Source of the DNA: Patescibacteria group bacterium
Lineage (GTDB): Bacteria > Patescibacteriota > Gracilibacteria > UBA1369 > PNNO01
Assembly (NCBI GenBank): GCA_024275695.1
Contig: JAJRYP010000015.1
Coordinates: 1-13,306, forward strand
Length of the DNA: 13,306 nt
Direction: 5' to 3'
Position numbers and translations under genes: made by a program. The notes below the pieces were generated by a model. That model saw nothing but the letters and a program-made list of their open reading frames with translations, had not been told where the DNA came from and made no database searches. Numbering within the stretch: position 1 is the first letter of the stretch; every line of letters begins with the position of its first letter. Shown one piece after another: positions 1-7,423 of the stretch.

Positions 1-1
1 T

Positions 2-931
2 CAAGAAAAGGATTATATTTTCGCGCGAGTGGCACCGGAAGACAAACTGCGAATCGTTTCCGCTTTAAAACGTGAAGGACACATAGTGGCGGTTACCGGA
101 GATGGCGTTAATGACGCGCCGGCCTTAAAACGTGCGGACATTGGAATAGCAATGGGAATAACGGGAACCGACGTTAGCAAAGAAGCTTCGAACATGGTTC
201 TTGCCGACGACAGTTTTTCAACAATTATTAATGCAGTTCGTGAAGGACGTACAATATATGAAAACATGAGAAAATTCATTTTCTATATATTTTCTTGTAA
301 CATAGGTGAATTAATAACGGTTTTTGCAGCAATTTTATTACAGCTCCCACCTCCGTTAACGGCAATCTTAATCTTAAGTGTAGATATTGGTACCGACGTT
401 CTACCTGCATTGGCGCTTGGCGTCGATTCTCCGGAAGAAGGTATTATGAACAAACCGCCTCGAGATCCTAAAAAGAAAATTATGGATCGACCGTTTGTTT
501 TAAGATACCTTTACGTCGGTCTATTTATAGGTACGATTGTAGTCGTTACTTACTTGTGGTCGCTGTACAATCATGGATGGCAATGGGGTAAATCACTTGA
601 TCCGGACTCAATGGCGTATATAAAATCATCCACATTCGCATTTAGCATTTTGGTTTTGATTCAAATGGTTAACGCATATAATTCGCGAAGCAGTTATCAG
701 TCGGTATTTAAAATGGGATTATTTTCAAATTTGTTTCTTGCAGGTTCGGTGGCGATTTCTTTGGGAGTTGTATATTTACTTGTACAAGTCCCTTTCTTTC
801 AGGAATGGATTCATACCAGCGGGCTGGAATGGTATGAATGGCTTGTTATTATTGGAGCATCGTTTAGCATCTTGTTTGTTGAAGAGATTCGAAAGAGTAT
901 AGTAAGATTCCGAATAGGTCGCACCACTTAA
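2..931 (+). CDS. P-type cation-transporting ATPase, C-terminal part (5' truncated by window edge)
   Basis: This is the C-terminal ~309 residues of a P2-type ATPase that pumps cations across the cytoplasmic membrane using ATP. The frame is open from base 2, so the gene begins outside the window. An FARVAPEDKLRIV segment leads into the P-domain hinge motif TGDGVNDAPALKRADIGIAM, whose Asp residues coordinate Mg2+. About six membrane segments (M5-M10) follow, and the C-terminus has the usual LFVEEIRKSIVR ending. M5 carries N-I-G-E and M6 carries D-I-G-T-D. The Asp-x-x-x-Asp pair resembles animal Na,K/H,K-ATPases (CIDLGTD) more than SERCA-type Ca2+ pumps (VNLVTD), while the NPPDLDIM-like loop after M6 is generic. 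The N-terminal actuator domain, the phosphorylated DKTGT Asp and M4 are not visible. Family assignment is secure; the transported ion is not. Confidence 0.95.
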   Translation, partial: QEKDYIFARVAPEDKLRIVSALKREGHIVAVTGDGVNDAPALKRADIGIAMGITGTDVSKEASNMVLADDSFSTIINAVREGRTIYENMRKFIFYIFSCNIGELITVFAAILLQLPPPLTAILILSVDIGTDVLPALALGVDSPEEGIMNKPPRDPKKKIMDRPFVLRYLYVGLFIGTIVVVTYLWSLYNHGWQWGKSLDPDSMAYIKSSTFAFSILVLIQMVNAYNSRSSYQSVFKMGLFSNLFLAGSVAISLGVVYLLVQVPFFQEWIHTSGLEWYEWLVIIGASFSILFVEEIRKSIVRFRIGRTT

Positions 932-1044
932 AGTTTATAAAACACCGACTATCCGCTTACATATGCCAAGAAAACAAAAAAAAGAATTAGCCATCACTTT
1001 TTTGGCTTTTAAAAGGGAAAAAATCTATTTAATTTTTTTTTAAG

Positions 1045-1308
1045 ATGTCGGACCTGTTAAAATTTTTTATTAAACACAAACCTTCCTATCTTCGGATAAA
1101 AGTTCTTCCTAAAAGCGTGAAAAATGAAGTAATTGAAATAATGGATGATGAAACTATCAAAATTCGAATAAAAGCGGTTCCGGAAAAAGGGAAGGCGAAT
1201 AAAGAATTGATTTCGTTTATTTCGCGGGAGCTTGAAATACCAAAAGAGAAATTTGATATAATCAGCGGGAAGCATGACCAACTTAAACTGGTAAAAATTC
1301 TGCCATGA
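1045..1308 (+). CDS. DUF167 (YggU-family) protein
   Basis: This 87-residue protein of the DUF167/YggU family is small, soluble and of unknown molecular function. The family signature is visible: a first strand with VLPKSVKNEV, a central IKIRIKAVPEKGKANKELISF block (the conserved P-x-x-G-K-A-N) around residues 38-58, and a final FDIISGKHDQLKLVKI strand in which the usual SG..SR.K is changed to SGKHDQLK. The ATG is preceded by a T-run and no Shine-Dalgarno sequence. The stop overlaps the rsmA start as ATGA, so the two are probably translationally coupled. The ATPase gene ends 113 bp upstream and I see no convincing terminator between them, only a weak AGCCA/TGGCT inverted repeat near 991-1013. 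Confidence 0.9.
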   Translation: MSDLLKFFIKHKPSYLRIKVLPKSVKNEVIEIMDDETIKIRIKAVPEKGKANKELISFISRELEIPKEKFDIISGKHDQLKLVKILP

Positions 1309-2114
1309 AAAAATCCGAAATTTTGTCGCTGTTGAACAAATATAATATGCGCCCTAAAAAGTCATTGGGACAGAATTTTTTGATGGACGCAAACGTGGTA
1401 CAAAAAATTGTTCAAGCGGCAAATGTGAGTAAGCGGGACTGTATAGTCGAAATAGGCCCGGGCCTTGGAATTCTTACTAAAGAACTGGCAAAAACAGGAG
1501 CGAGTATCACCTCCGTAGAAATCGACTCCTGGGCGATTCCGCTACTTGAAGATGAGCTTAAAAATTATTCAAACGTAAAAATTATCAATGAGGACGCTTT
1601 AAAATTTTTTCCACCATCCGGAAAATACAAAATGGTCGCGAACATTCCTTACTATATTACTTCACCATTAATTTCACATTTCCTCAAGAACAAAAATCGT
1701 CCCGAAAAAATGGTAATTTTAATTCAAAAAGAAGTAGCTGAAAAAATCATCGCAAAAGAAGGAAGGTTAAATGTTCCGGCGATCAATGTTCAAATTTTTG
1801 GAAAACCAAAAATAGTTGCGAAAGTTTCCAGAAGATGTTTTCATCCCATGCCAAAAGTGGACTCTGCGGTTTTAGAAATTGAAATGTTCAAAAAACCGCT
1901 TGTTGAAGAAAAAAATCTGAAAAAGTTTTTCAAAATCGTTCACGCGGGATTTGCACATAAAAGAAAAACCATTTTAAACTCTTTTATAAGAAGTATGGAT
2001 ATTGATATAAAAACAGCCCGTGAGGTAATTGAGAAATGTGGAATCACAGTTACCGCGCGAGCGCAACACTTAACGGTCGATGACTGGAAATGTTTGTCTA
2101 ACGCCATTTTATGA
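1305..2114 (+). CDS. rsmA: 16S rRNA (adenine1518-N6/adenine1519-N6) dimethyltransferase RsmA/KsgA
   Basis: RsmA uses S-adenosylmethionine to dimethylate two adjacent adenines in the 3'-terminal hairpin of 16S rRNA, a late small-subunit maturation step in the cytosol. The 269-residue length is typical. Motifs in order are G22QNFL, the SAM-binding VEIGPGLGILT at 48-58, acidic E72 that would bind the SAM ribose, D97 near the adenine, the catalytic N113IPYY (family N-x-P-Y), QKEVAEK at 141-147, FHPMPKVDS at 179-187 and a C-terminal FAHKRKTILNS segment. It overlaps the upstream DUF167 gene and the downstream glycosidase-like gene by 4 bp each (ATGA), so the three form one coupled unit. Confidence 0.97.
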   Translation: MKKSEILSLLNKYNMRPKKSLGQNFLMDANVVQKIVQAANVSKRDCIVEIGPGLGILTKELAKTGASITSVEIDSWAIPLLEDELKNYSNVKIINEDALKFFPPSGKYKMVANIPYYITSPLISHFLKNKNRPEKMVILIQKEVAEKIIAKEGRLNVPAINVQIFGKPKIVAKVSRRCFHPMPKVDSAVLEIEMFKKPLVEEKNLKKFFKIVHAGFAHKRKTILNSFIRSMDIDIKTAREVIEKCGITVTARAQHLTVDDWKCLSNAIL

Positions 2115-3112
2115 AAATCTTTTTAAAAATCTTAATTGCGTTAATAATAGTTTTGCTCATTTGGGGATTTTATTCGTTCAAATTCGCAAAAAACTATCCG
2201 GAAAACATCGATCTGATTCACAAAGAAGATTATTTTGGTCTTACTTTCTCGAAAAAATTTACGGAAGAACTGGGGCTGGAATGGAAATCACTTTACGCGG
2301 CAATTCTCGACGAACTGAACGCAAAATACGTTAGAATCCCAATTTACTGGAACGACATCGAAAAAACTAAAGGGGAATTCAATTTCACAGATTACGATTA
2401 CATTTTTGACGAAGGGAAAAAACGCGATGTGAAATTCATAGCAAATATTGGATGGCGTCTTCCGAGATGGCCTGAATGTCATGCCCCAAAATGGATTGAA
2501 AACACAGAAACTTCACTCATTCAAGAACAAACTCTTATAATGTTGGAAAAAGTCGTCAATCATTATAAAGACCGCGAAGAAATAATTTATTGGCAGGTTG
2601 AAAATGAACCTTTATTGGATTTTTTCGGCAAATGTCCGAACGGAGACTACGAATTTTTGAAAAAAGAAGTTGAACTTGTACGCAAATTAGATGATAGAAA
2701 AATAATAATAACAGCTTCAGGCGAATTAGCCACATGGGATAGAGAAGCCAAATTAGGCGACATCTTCGGAACCACGGTTTACAGAGTCGTATGGGCCGGA
2801 TGGTTCGGATATTCCAGATATCCGCTACCTGCGTCGTTCTATAATTGGAAGGCAAATATGTACGACATTCCGCGAGAAAATAGAATGATAATGGAGCTGC
2901 AACTTGAGCCGTGGACTCCGGATGGTAGAATTATTGATATGGAGCCGGAAGAGTTTAATAAATCGATGAACATAGATCAATTTAAAGCAAATATTCAATA
3001 CGCAATCGATATGGACTTCAAACAAGCGTACGTATGGGGCGTAGAATGGTGGTATTGGCAATACAAATATGGAAATGAAGAGTACTGGGAAATCGCGAAG
3101 GGAATTTTTTAA
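2111..3112 (+). CDS. membrane-anchored glycoside-hydrolase-like protein (TIM-barrel, clan GH-A type)
   Basis: This 333-residue protein has one N-terminal hydrophobic segment (about residues 4-22, after Lys-rich ends), which suggests a signal anchor facing the cell envelope. The rest looks like a (beta/alpha)8 glycosidase of clan GH-A. The N165-E166-P167 motif within YWQVENEP is the typical acid/base Glu on strand 4. MIMELQLEPW at 259-268 offers E262 or E266 as the nucleophile on strand 7, and YVWGVEWWYW at 307-316 matches the aromatic strand-8 end. An early RIPIYWNDIEKTKGEFNF (75-92) is like the beta-2 region of cellulase and beta-galactosidase-like families. The substrate and the exact GH family cannot be read by eye. 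The gene overlaps rsmA by 4 bp, an unusual partner. It ends 25 bp before the convergent toxin gene. Confidence 0.82.
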   Translation: MKIFLKILIALIIVLLIWGFYSFKFAKNYPENIDLIHKEDYFGLTFSKKFTEELGLEWKSLYAAILDELNAKYVRIPIYWNDIEKTKGEFNFTDYDYIFDEGKKRDVKFIANIGWRLPRWPECHAPKWIENTETSLIQEQTLIMLEKVVNHYKDREEIIYWQVENEPLLDFFGKCPNGDYEFLKKEVELVRKLDDRKIIITASGELATWDREAKLGDIFGTTVYRVVWAGWFGYSRYPLPASFYNWKANMYDIPRENRMIMELQLEPWTPDGRIIDMEPEEFNKSMNIDQFKANIQYAIDMDFKQAYVWGVEWWYWQYKYGNEEYWEIAKGIF

Positions 3113-3137
3113 AGTCAGCCTTTTTCAGAAATAAGCC

Positions 3138-3692
3138 TCACGCCGGAGTTTTTGCAAAATCTTTCCTGCATTTTTCATATTTATCTTTATTAAAAGCATA
3201 AATACCTATATTAATTATCTCTTCTTCTGCATCAATCGCGAGAAGTTTTATCCTGTCAAAAATAAATAATGGATAATCTTTATTATCTAATGTTGCTAAA
3301 AACAGTCTATCCCCGAACTTCATAAGTTGTGCTGCAACTAAACAATCCACAAAAGAGATCTGATTTGCAAGTCTTATATCCTTATTATTATATAAGACTG
3401 ACAGTTCTTGTGCTTTTTCAAATATTTCCTTTGAACCATAACTTTGTAAAACAATTTGGTTTTTCTCTCCACCAAGTAAATATGCTAAAAACTCATCTTT
3501 GGCATCCAGATGTTTTTTAGTTCTAGATCCCCTTCTAAATTCAAACAAAATACCTTCTTCCACGACAGATTTAATTTTTAAAAATTCAAGTTGCTTCAAA
3601 AAAGCATCAAAATATCCATGTTTACTATATTTTGAAATATTAATTAACAAATTTGTATCTATCAACAAATGCTCTCCTTTAAGCCTTTGCAT
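3138..3692 (-). CDS. PIN-domain protein, probable VapC-type toxin ribonuclease
   Basis: This 184-residue protein has the acidic pattern of a PIN-domain nuclease. LLIDTNLLI supplies D12, an acidic residue around E46-E51 follows (VVEEGILFEF), SFVDCLVAAQ supplies D116, and FLATLDNKDY supplies D136 with D139 nearby. Such domains bind Mg2+ or Mn2+ and cut RNA; in VapBC modules the toxin cleaves tRNA or rRNA until bound by its antitoxin. The protein is longer than the usual ~130-140 residue VapC, with a basic C-terminal tail. The ATG at 3692 lies inside the upstream small gene, a 31-bp out-of-frame overlap, which is the usual arrangement for an antitoxin-toxin pair. The PIN assignment is strong; the toxin role is inferred from this context. 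Confidence 0.85.
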   Translation of the reverse strand: MQRLKGEHLLIDTNLLINISKYSKHGYFDAFLKQLEFLKIKSVVEEGILFEFRRGSRTKKHLDAKDEFLAYLLGGEKNQIVLQSYGSKEIFEKAQELSVLYNNKDIRLANQISFVDCLVAAQLMKFGDRLFLATLDNKDYPLFIFDRIKLLAIDAEEEIINIGIYAFNKDKYEKCRKDFAKTPA

Positions 3693-3826
3693 AATCTTGT
3701 CTTTTGTAATTCTTCTTCTTCTTCCCGAAAAGCTTGAGCTGCCTTGGAAGCGGCTTTGTTAAAATGTTCATCAACATGATAAGCCGGTCTTTCTTTTGGG
3801 ATTTTATATTTTTCACTTATATTCAT
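3662..3826 (-). CDS. probable antitoxin of the PIN-domain module (small ORF)
   Basis: This 54-codon ORF starts with ATG at 3826 and ends with TGA at 3662-3664, overlapping the toxin start by 31 bp in another frame. The product begins MNISEKYKIPKERPAYHVDE and continues with an Ala-rich helix and a run of five Glu residues, then a short basic end with two Cys. It is highly charged and probably helical, as expected for an antitoxin tail that wraps around a PIN toxin. I do not recognise a named DNA-binding fold (no clear AbrB or ribbon-helix-helix pattern). The antitoxin role is inferred from position, size, overlap and the repeat-bearing control region upstream. No Shine-Dalgarno sequence is present. 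Confidence 0.6.
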   Translation of the reverse strand: MNISEKYKIPKERPAYHVDEHFNKAASKAAQAFREEEEELQKTRLCKGLKESIC

Positions 3827-3859
3827 ATCGAAAGATCAATGATACAGTTATATTATTAC

Positions 3860-3878
3860 AAGTTATTAATAAAATAAC
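3860..3878. promoter_or_regulatory. inverted repeat, candidate operator for the toxin-antitoxin pair
   Basis: GTTATT and AATAAC form a perfect 6-bp inverted repeat around a 5-bp AATAA centre (3862-3878). It lies 35 bp upstream of the antitoxin ATG, within the likely promoter: on the minus strand a TTGTTA is followed 16 bp later by TAATAA. Antitoxin-toxin complexes commonly bind such repeats to repress their own promoter. AT-richness makes chance repeats likely, so this is tentative. Confidence 0.35.
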
Positions 3879-3925
3879 AATTGACAACAGCAATTTTAAG
3901 TTATTTGAAGAAGTTATTAATAAAA
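3860..3925. repeat. 15-bp direct repeat pair upstream of the toxin-antitoxin genes
   Basis: AAGTTATTAATAAAA occurs twice, at 3860-3874 and 3911-3925, 51 bp from start to start (about five helical turns). Both copies lie between pyrF's end and the antitoxin start. Spaced identical sites on one helix face suit cooperative binding of a regulator, but this strongly AT-rich stretch could also produce them by chance. Confidence 0.5.
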
Positions 3926-3929
3926 ATCA

Positions 3930-3941
3930 TTACAATTGTAA
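3930..3941. promoter_or_regulatory. 12-bp perfect palindrome in the pyrF/antitoxin intergenic region
   Basis: TTACAATTGTAA is self-complementary. Related half-sites lie nearby: TTACAAGTT at 3856-3864 and ACTTGTAAA at 3947-3955. It has no loop, so it is a better protein-binding candidate than a terminator. It sits 32 bp past the pyrF stop, and no clear intrinsic terminator for the pyr operon is visible here. Confidence 0.3.
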
Positions 3942-3972
3942 AGTATACTTGTAAAATTCTTTTAAAAAATAT

Positions 3973-4908
3973 CTAAAATTCCACAACACTTCCCAAATCC
4001 TCATTCATAGCTAAAGTCGCGGCTCTTGTGGCCTTTCCGTAATCTCCTTCATCGTATTTGTCCGATTTTTCGTACGCAAAAATAATTCCGCGACTCGAGT
4101 TCACCACCGCTCCAAGTCCGTCTTCGTTAAAACAAGGCTTAACATCCTGCGCGCCGCCTCCTTGAGCTCCGTATCCCGGAACTAAAAAGAATGAATTTGG
4201 CATGATTTTCCGTAATTTTTCTGCTTGATCCGGGTAAGTCGCGCCTACAACCGCCCCAATCGAAGAATAGCCGTTTTTGCCTAACTCATCCGCTCCCCAC
4301 GATTCAACAAAATTCCCGATTATCTCATACACACTGTTTTTGTCTTCCATTTTTAAATCCTGCAAGTCTCCGGACGACGGATTTGAAGTTTTTACCAAAA
4401 CAAATATACCTTTGCCGTATTTTTTACATTCTTCAACAAAGGGCTTGATTCCATCCCATCCGAGATATGGTGTTACGGTTATGGCATCCGCGTCAAAAAT
4501 CGCCATCAATTCACCAAACACGTCTGTTTTTCCTAGAAACGCCCGAGCATAAGCCTCGGCGGTACTCCCGATATCGTTTCGTTTAACATCCGCTATTACA
4601 AGTAGATTTTTCGATTTTGCATATTTAATTGTTTCACGATACGCGCGCATCCCCTCTTCGCCGAAAAGTTCGTAAAACGCCACTTGTGGTTTTACGCACG
4701 GAATCAAATCATGAACCGCATCTATTATTCCTTTATTAAACTCAATAATCGCCTCTGCCGCCGCCTTTAATTTATTATTTGGATTCTCTTTAAGTGCAGC
4801 TTCTTGAATAAAAGACGGAATCTTTGAAAGACGCGGATCAAGTCCGACACAAATTACACTTTTTTTAGACTGTATTTGTTCTATTAATTTATCTGCGAAA
4901 TTTTTCAT
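3973..4908 (-). CDS. pyrF: orotidine 5'-phosphate decarboxylase (type 2 subfamily)
   Basis: PyrF converts OMP to UMP and CO2, the last step of de novo UMP synthesis, in the cytosol. The 311-residue protein fits the longer type 2 (mycobacterial-like) branch. Visible motifs are V21GLDPR, K73PQVAFYE, the catalytic D107-x-K109-x-x-D112 in ADVKRNDIGSTA, PYLGWDG at 147-153, VLVKTSNPSS at 170-179, GAVVGATYP at 218-226, the phosphate-gripping PGYGAQGG near 244-251 and a late NSSRGI at 270-275. The ATG overlaps the pyrE stop by 4 bp (ATGA), indicating translational coupling. It is the last gene of the pyrD-K-E-F block. Confidence 0.97.
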   Translation of the reverse strand: MKNFADKLIEQIQSKKSVICVGLDPRLSKIPSFIQEAALKENPNNKLKAAAEAIIEFNKGIIDAVHDLIPCVKPQVAFYELFGEEGMRAYRETIKYAKSKNLLVIADVKRNDIGSTAEAYARAFLGKTDVFGELMAIFDADAITVTPYLGWDGIKPFVEECKKYGKGIFVLVKTSNPSSGDLQDLKMEDKNSVYEIIGNFVESWGADELGKNGYSSIGAVVGATYPDQAEKLRKIMPNSFFLVPGYGAQGGGAQDVKPCFNEDGLGAVVNSSRGIIFAYEKSDKYDEGDYGKATRAATLAMNEDLGSVVEF

Positions 4909-5549
4909 GACTGTTGTTTGTTAGGACCCCAACTCGTTGGATCTTTAAAATACGTTCTAACCTCTACTGCATCTTCTTCCGAAACATCTCCATTCTTAAC
5001 TGCCACGTCAAGCAAAACCTTTACATTTGTTAATGTGGATAATGCGACTGAAGCTTCTCTAAATGAATTTTCTGATTTTTCCGTTCCGTATGTAAAAATT
5101 GCAAACACATCATGCACGATTCCTTTTCCTTCATTTCTTATCGCGTTTACCGAATTAAGCGCGCTTCCACCCGTTGTTACCAGATCCTCAATAATCAAAA
5201 CCGACTTTCCTTCCGGTAAATATCCTTCGATTTGCTTTCCCGCACCATGACCTTTTGGTTTATTTCTCACATAAACCATTGGAAGGCCGGTTCGTTCCGC
5301 TACAAAAGCCGCCCACGGAATGCCCGCTGTTGCCGTACCCGCTAAATACTCCGGATTAAGTCCGCGATCTTCTATTAACTTTATAAATCCGTCGACGATC
5401 ACACCGCGATCTTCAGGATATGAAATCAGCAATCTGTTATCCGTATAAATCGGACCTTTTAATCCCGACGTATATGTGAAAGGTTCTTTTACGTTAAGTT
5501 TAACCGCATTCCGATTGAGCAGAATTTCCGCAACCTGGCTCGCAAGCAT
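4905..5549 (-). CDS. pyrE: orotate phosphoribosyltransferase
   Basis: PyrE joins orotate to 5-phosphoribosyl-1-diphosphate (PRPP) to give OMP. The 214-residue protein starts MLASQVAEILL, which matches the family N-terminus and fixes the ATG at 5549. FTYTSGLKGPIYTDNRLL (24-41) is the substrate-side signature, the flexible catalytic loop RNKPKGHGAGKQIEG is at 95-109, and the PRPP-binding motif VLIIEDLVTTGGS is at 117-129. The start lies 50 bp inside the end of pyrK in a different frame, which is unusually deep. The end overlaps pyrF by 4 bp. Confidence 0.97.
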   Translation of the reverse strand: MLASQVAEILLNRNAVKLNVKEPFTYTSGLKGPIYTDNRLLISYPEDRGVIVDGFIKLIEDRGLNPEYLAGTATAGIPWAAFVAERTGLPMVYVRNKPKGHGAGKQIEGYLPEGKSVLIIEDLVTTGGSALNSVNAIRNEGKGIVHDVFAIFTYGTEKSENSFREASVALSTLTNVKVLLDVAVKNGDVSEEDAVEVRTYFKDPTSWGPNKQQS

Positions 5550-6369
5550 CTTTTTGGGGGTTAAGAAAATATTGTTTTCGTCCTAAGTCATCGCGATGAT
5601 ATTTTCCGAATTCATCGAGCATTTTTAAAACTTTGCTGTTCATTACGGGACCCGATACACACGACCTGATCCCGAGCGGATCAAGCACACATTGCCCGCA
5701 CACTCCAAATCCGCATTTCATATATCTTTCAACGGAAATTTGAGTATTTATATTTTTTGAATCTCCGATTTCGCCAACTTTTTGCATCATTAATTCCGGT
5801 CCGCATGTCATTATTCGATCTATCTTGTTTTCTGAAGCGACTTTTTTAAGAAGTTCCGTGTTATATCCTTTAAATCCGACAGATCCGTCATCGGTCGCTA
5901 TATGTAATGTTGTGTTTGGAAGTTCTTTTAATCGGTCGATATACACAAGATGTTCCTCGCTTCTCGCGCCTTCAATAAATTCAATTTTGCAATTCTTTTT
6001 TAAGGCTTCATGCGCCAGAAAATATAAAGGAGCCGCGCCGTATCCGCCACCGACAAGTGCCAAATGCTCCCCTTCCTGAAAATTGAAAACCGTTCCGTAC
6101 GGCCCTCTTATTCCAAGCCTGTCCCCGACTTTCATTTTTGCGATTTGCCTGGTTGTTTTTCCTCTCGAACATAACGTAAGCGCAAGCTGCTTCCCATCGT
6201 CAAGCGCAATTGATATTGGCTTTTCATCAACGCCCGGAAGCCAAAGCATAACAAACTGCCCGGGACGCGAATCAATGGAAATATCAAAATAAAAGGTTTT
6301 TACAACCGGATTTTCGTCAATGATTTTCGTAATTTTGACAACTTTTGGAAGCTGCGTTTTGTTCTGCAT
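5500..6369 (-). CDS. pyrK: dihydroorotate dehydrogenase electron-transfer subunit (FAD, 2Fe-2S)
   Basis: PyrK pairs with class 1B PyrD and passes electrons from its FMN through a [2Fe-2S] cluster and FAD to NAD+. RPGQFVMLWLP at 35-45 and KPISIA at 50-55 form the FAD-binding part, LVGGGYGAAPLYFLA at 105-119 is the NAD-binding glycine-rich loop, and C219, C224, C227 and C237 (C-x4-C-x2-C-x9-C) should ligate the cluster. After the normal domain end there is an extra ~45-residue tail finishing KDACEPGCGNSAQSECG with three more cysteines. Its last 50 bp overlap pyrE. The start follows pyrD's stop by 3 bp. Function is well supported; the meaning of the tail is not. Confidence 0.95.
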   Translation of the reverse strand: MQNKTQLPKVVKITKIIDENPVVKTFYFDISIDSRPGQFVMLWLPGVDEKPISIALDDGKQLALTLCSRGKTTRQIAKMKVGDRLGIRGPYGTVFNFQEGEHLALVGGGYGAAPLYFLAHEALKKNCKIEFIEGARSEEHLVYIDRLKELPNTTLHIATDDGSVGFKGYNTELLKKVASENKIDRIMTCGPELMMQKVGEIGDSKNINTQISVERYMKCGFGVCGQCVLDPLGIRSCVSGPVMNSKVLKMLDEFGKYHRDDLGRKQYFLNPQKDACEPGCGNSAQSECG

Positions 6370-6372
6370 AAA

Positions 6373-7293
6373 TTACATTTTTACGGTTCCAATAATATCG
6401 GATAAATTTTCAACGCTATTTTTATCGCACCACTCGTTTATTTCATTCGCGACTTTTCTAAACACGTCTATTCCCCTGTAATAAACAGCCGAGCCAATTC
6501 CGACCAAAGTTGCTCCGGCCATCATAATCTCAAGCGCGTCCTCTCCTGTTGTTACCCCGCCTGTTCCGATAATCGGCAAACCTGTTGTTTTATAAACATC
6601 ATGTACAAGCTTTACGGCAAGCGGCTTTATGGCCGGACCGGAAATTCCTCCGACTTTATTCGCGAGTATCGGCATTCGTGTTTCAAGATTGATAGCAAGC
6701 CCCGGACCAAGAGTGTTTATTGCACAAAAACCGTCCGCGCCACCCTCGGCGCAAGCGTTTGCGACTTCTTTAATATCAGTAACGTTCGGGGAAAGTTTTG
6801 CTACAACCGGCTTATCACCCGCTACTTTTTTAACATTCTTGATTACTGTTTTTGCATCCGACGCCACGCACGCGAAAGGACGACCAAACTCATTCTCAAC
6901 ATTAGGACACGAAATATTCACCTCTAAAATATCAATGGGAAGTTTTGCCATTTCCTCTGCAATCGCCACATAATCGTCGGCTTTTCCACCTGCGATGCTC
7001 ACAATTAAGGGAGCTTTTTTGTCTTTCAAATATTCGTCAATTTCTTCTTTCGCTTTTGAAAGTCCCGCATCCGGAAGACCAACCGCATTCATCAGAAAGT
7101 GTTCGGTCGTAATGATAGTTGGATTCGGATGACCTTTATGTTCGTTAAGTCGAACCGATTTTGTTGTAGGAGCGCCGGCGCCATTTTGAACTACGCTTTT
7201 CCAAGATGCCGCGGTTACACCAACAACACCGGAAGCTAAAACCGTCGGGTTTGTAAATTCCACTCCGCAAAATTTTACTGAAAGATTGGCCAT
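6373..7293 (-). CDS. pyrD: dihydroorotate dehydrogenase, class 1B catalytic subunit
   Basis: PyrD oxidises dihydroorotate to orotate on FMN. I start it at the ATG at 7293 (MANLSVKFCG, 306 residues); a GTG 36 bp upstream lies inside a palindrome and would add an unlike-family leader. The active-site base is C129 in VNISCPNV, as in class 1 enzymes, with K166 in VVAKLSPNV, the substrate-side NAVGLPDAG at 69-77 and the FMN phosphate-binding GTGGVTTG at 243-250 followed by GATLVGIGSA. The cysteine base and the adjacent pyrK mark it as the NAD-linked heterotetrameric class 1B form rather than the quinone-linked class 2. No Shine-Dalgarno sequence precedes the ATG. Confidence 0.96.
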   Translation of the reverse strand: MANLSVKFCGVEFTNPTVLASGVVGVTAASWKSVVQNGAGAPTTKSVRLNEHKGHPNPTIITTEHFLMNAVGLPDAGLSKAKEEIDEYLKDKKAPLIVSIAGGKADDYVAIAEEMAKLPIDILEVNISCPNVENEFGRPFACVASDAKTVIKNVKKVAGDKPVVAKLSPNVTDIKEVANACAEGGADGFCAINTLGPGLAINLETRMPILANKVGGISGPAIKPLAVKLVHDVYKTTGLPIIGTGGVTTGEDALEIMMAGATLVGIGSAVYYRGIDVFRKVANEINEWCDKNSVENLSDIIGTVKM

Positions 7294-7316
7294 TAAATTT
7301 TTTATAAAAATTTTAG

Positions 7317-7329
7317 GTGGTCCGACCAC
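7317..7329. promoter_or_regulatory. 13-bp palindrome just upstream of pyrD, candidate operator
   Basis: GTGGTC and GACCAC flank a single central base, ending 24 bp before the pyrD ATG. Its core TGGTCGGACCA fits the TGGTCnGACCA pattern known for FadR-type GntR-family repressors. No such regulator is encoded in the window. In RNA it could also form a very tight hairpin in the leader. The role is inferred. Confidence 0.4.
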
Positions 7330-7423
7330 TTAAAACCATTTAAGCATAAATTAGAAACGAGCTAAAGGGAAAAATGTACAAGGAAGGAGGACTGGCGGGA
7401 AAGGTGGAAGGAAAGGGTCATTT

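Noticed and set aside
985..1040. Possible terminator after the P-type ATPase gene
   Set aside because: Only a 5-bp AGCCA/TGGCT stem with a long T-rich loop; too weak to call.
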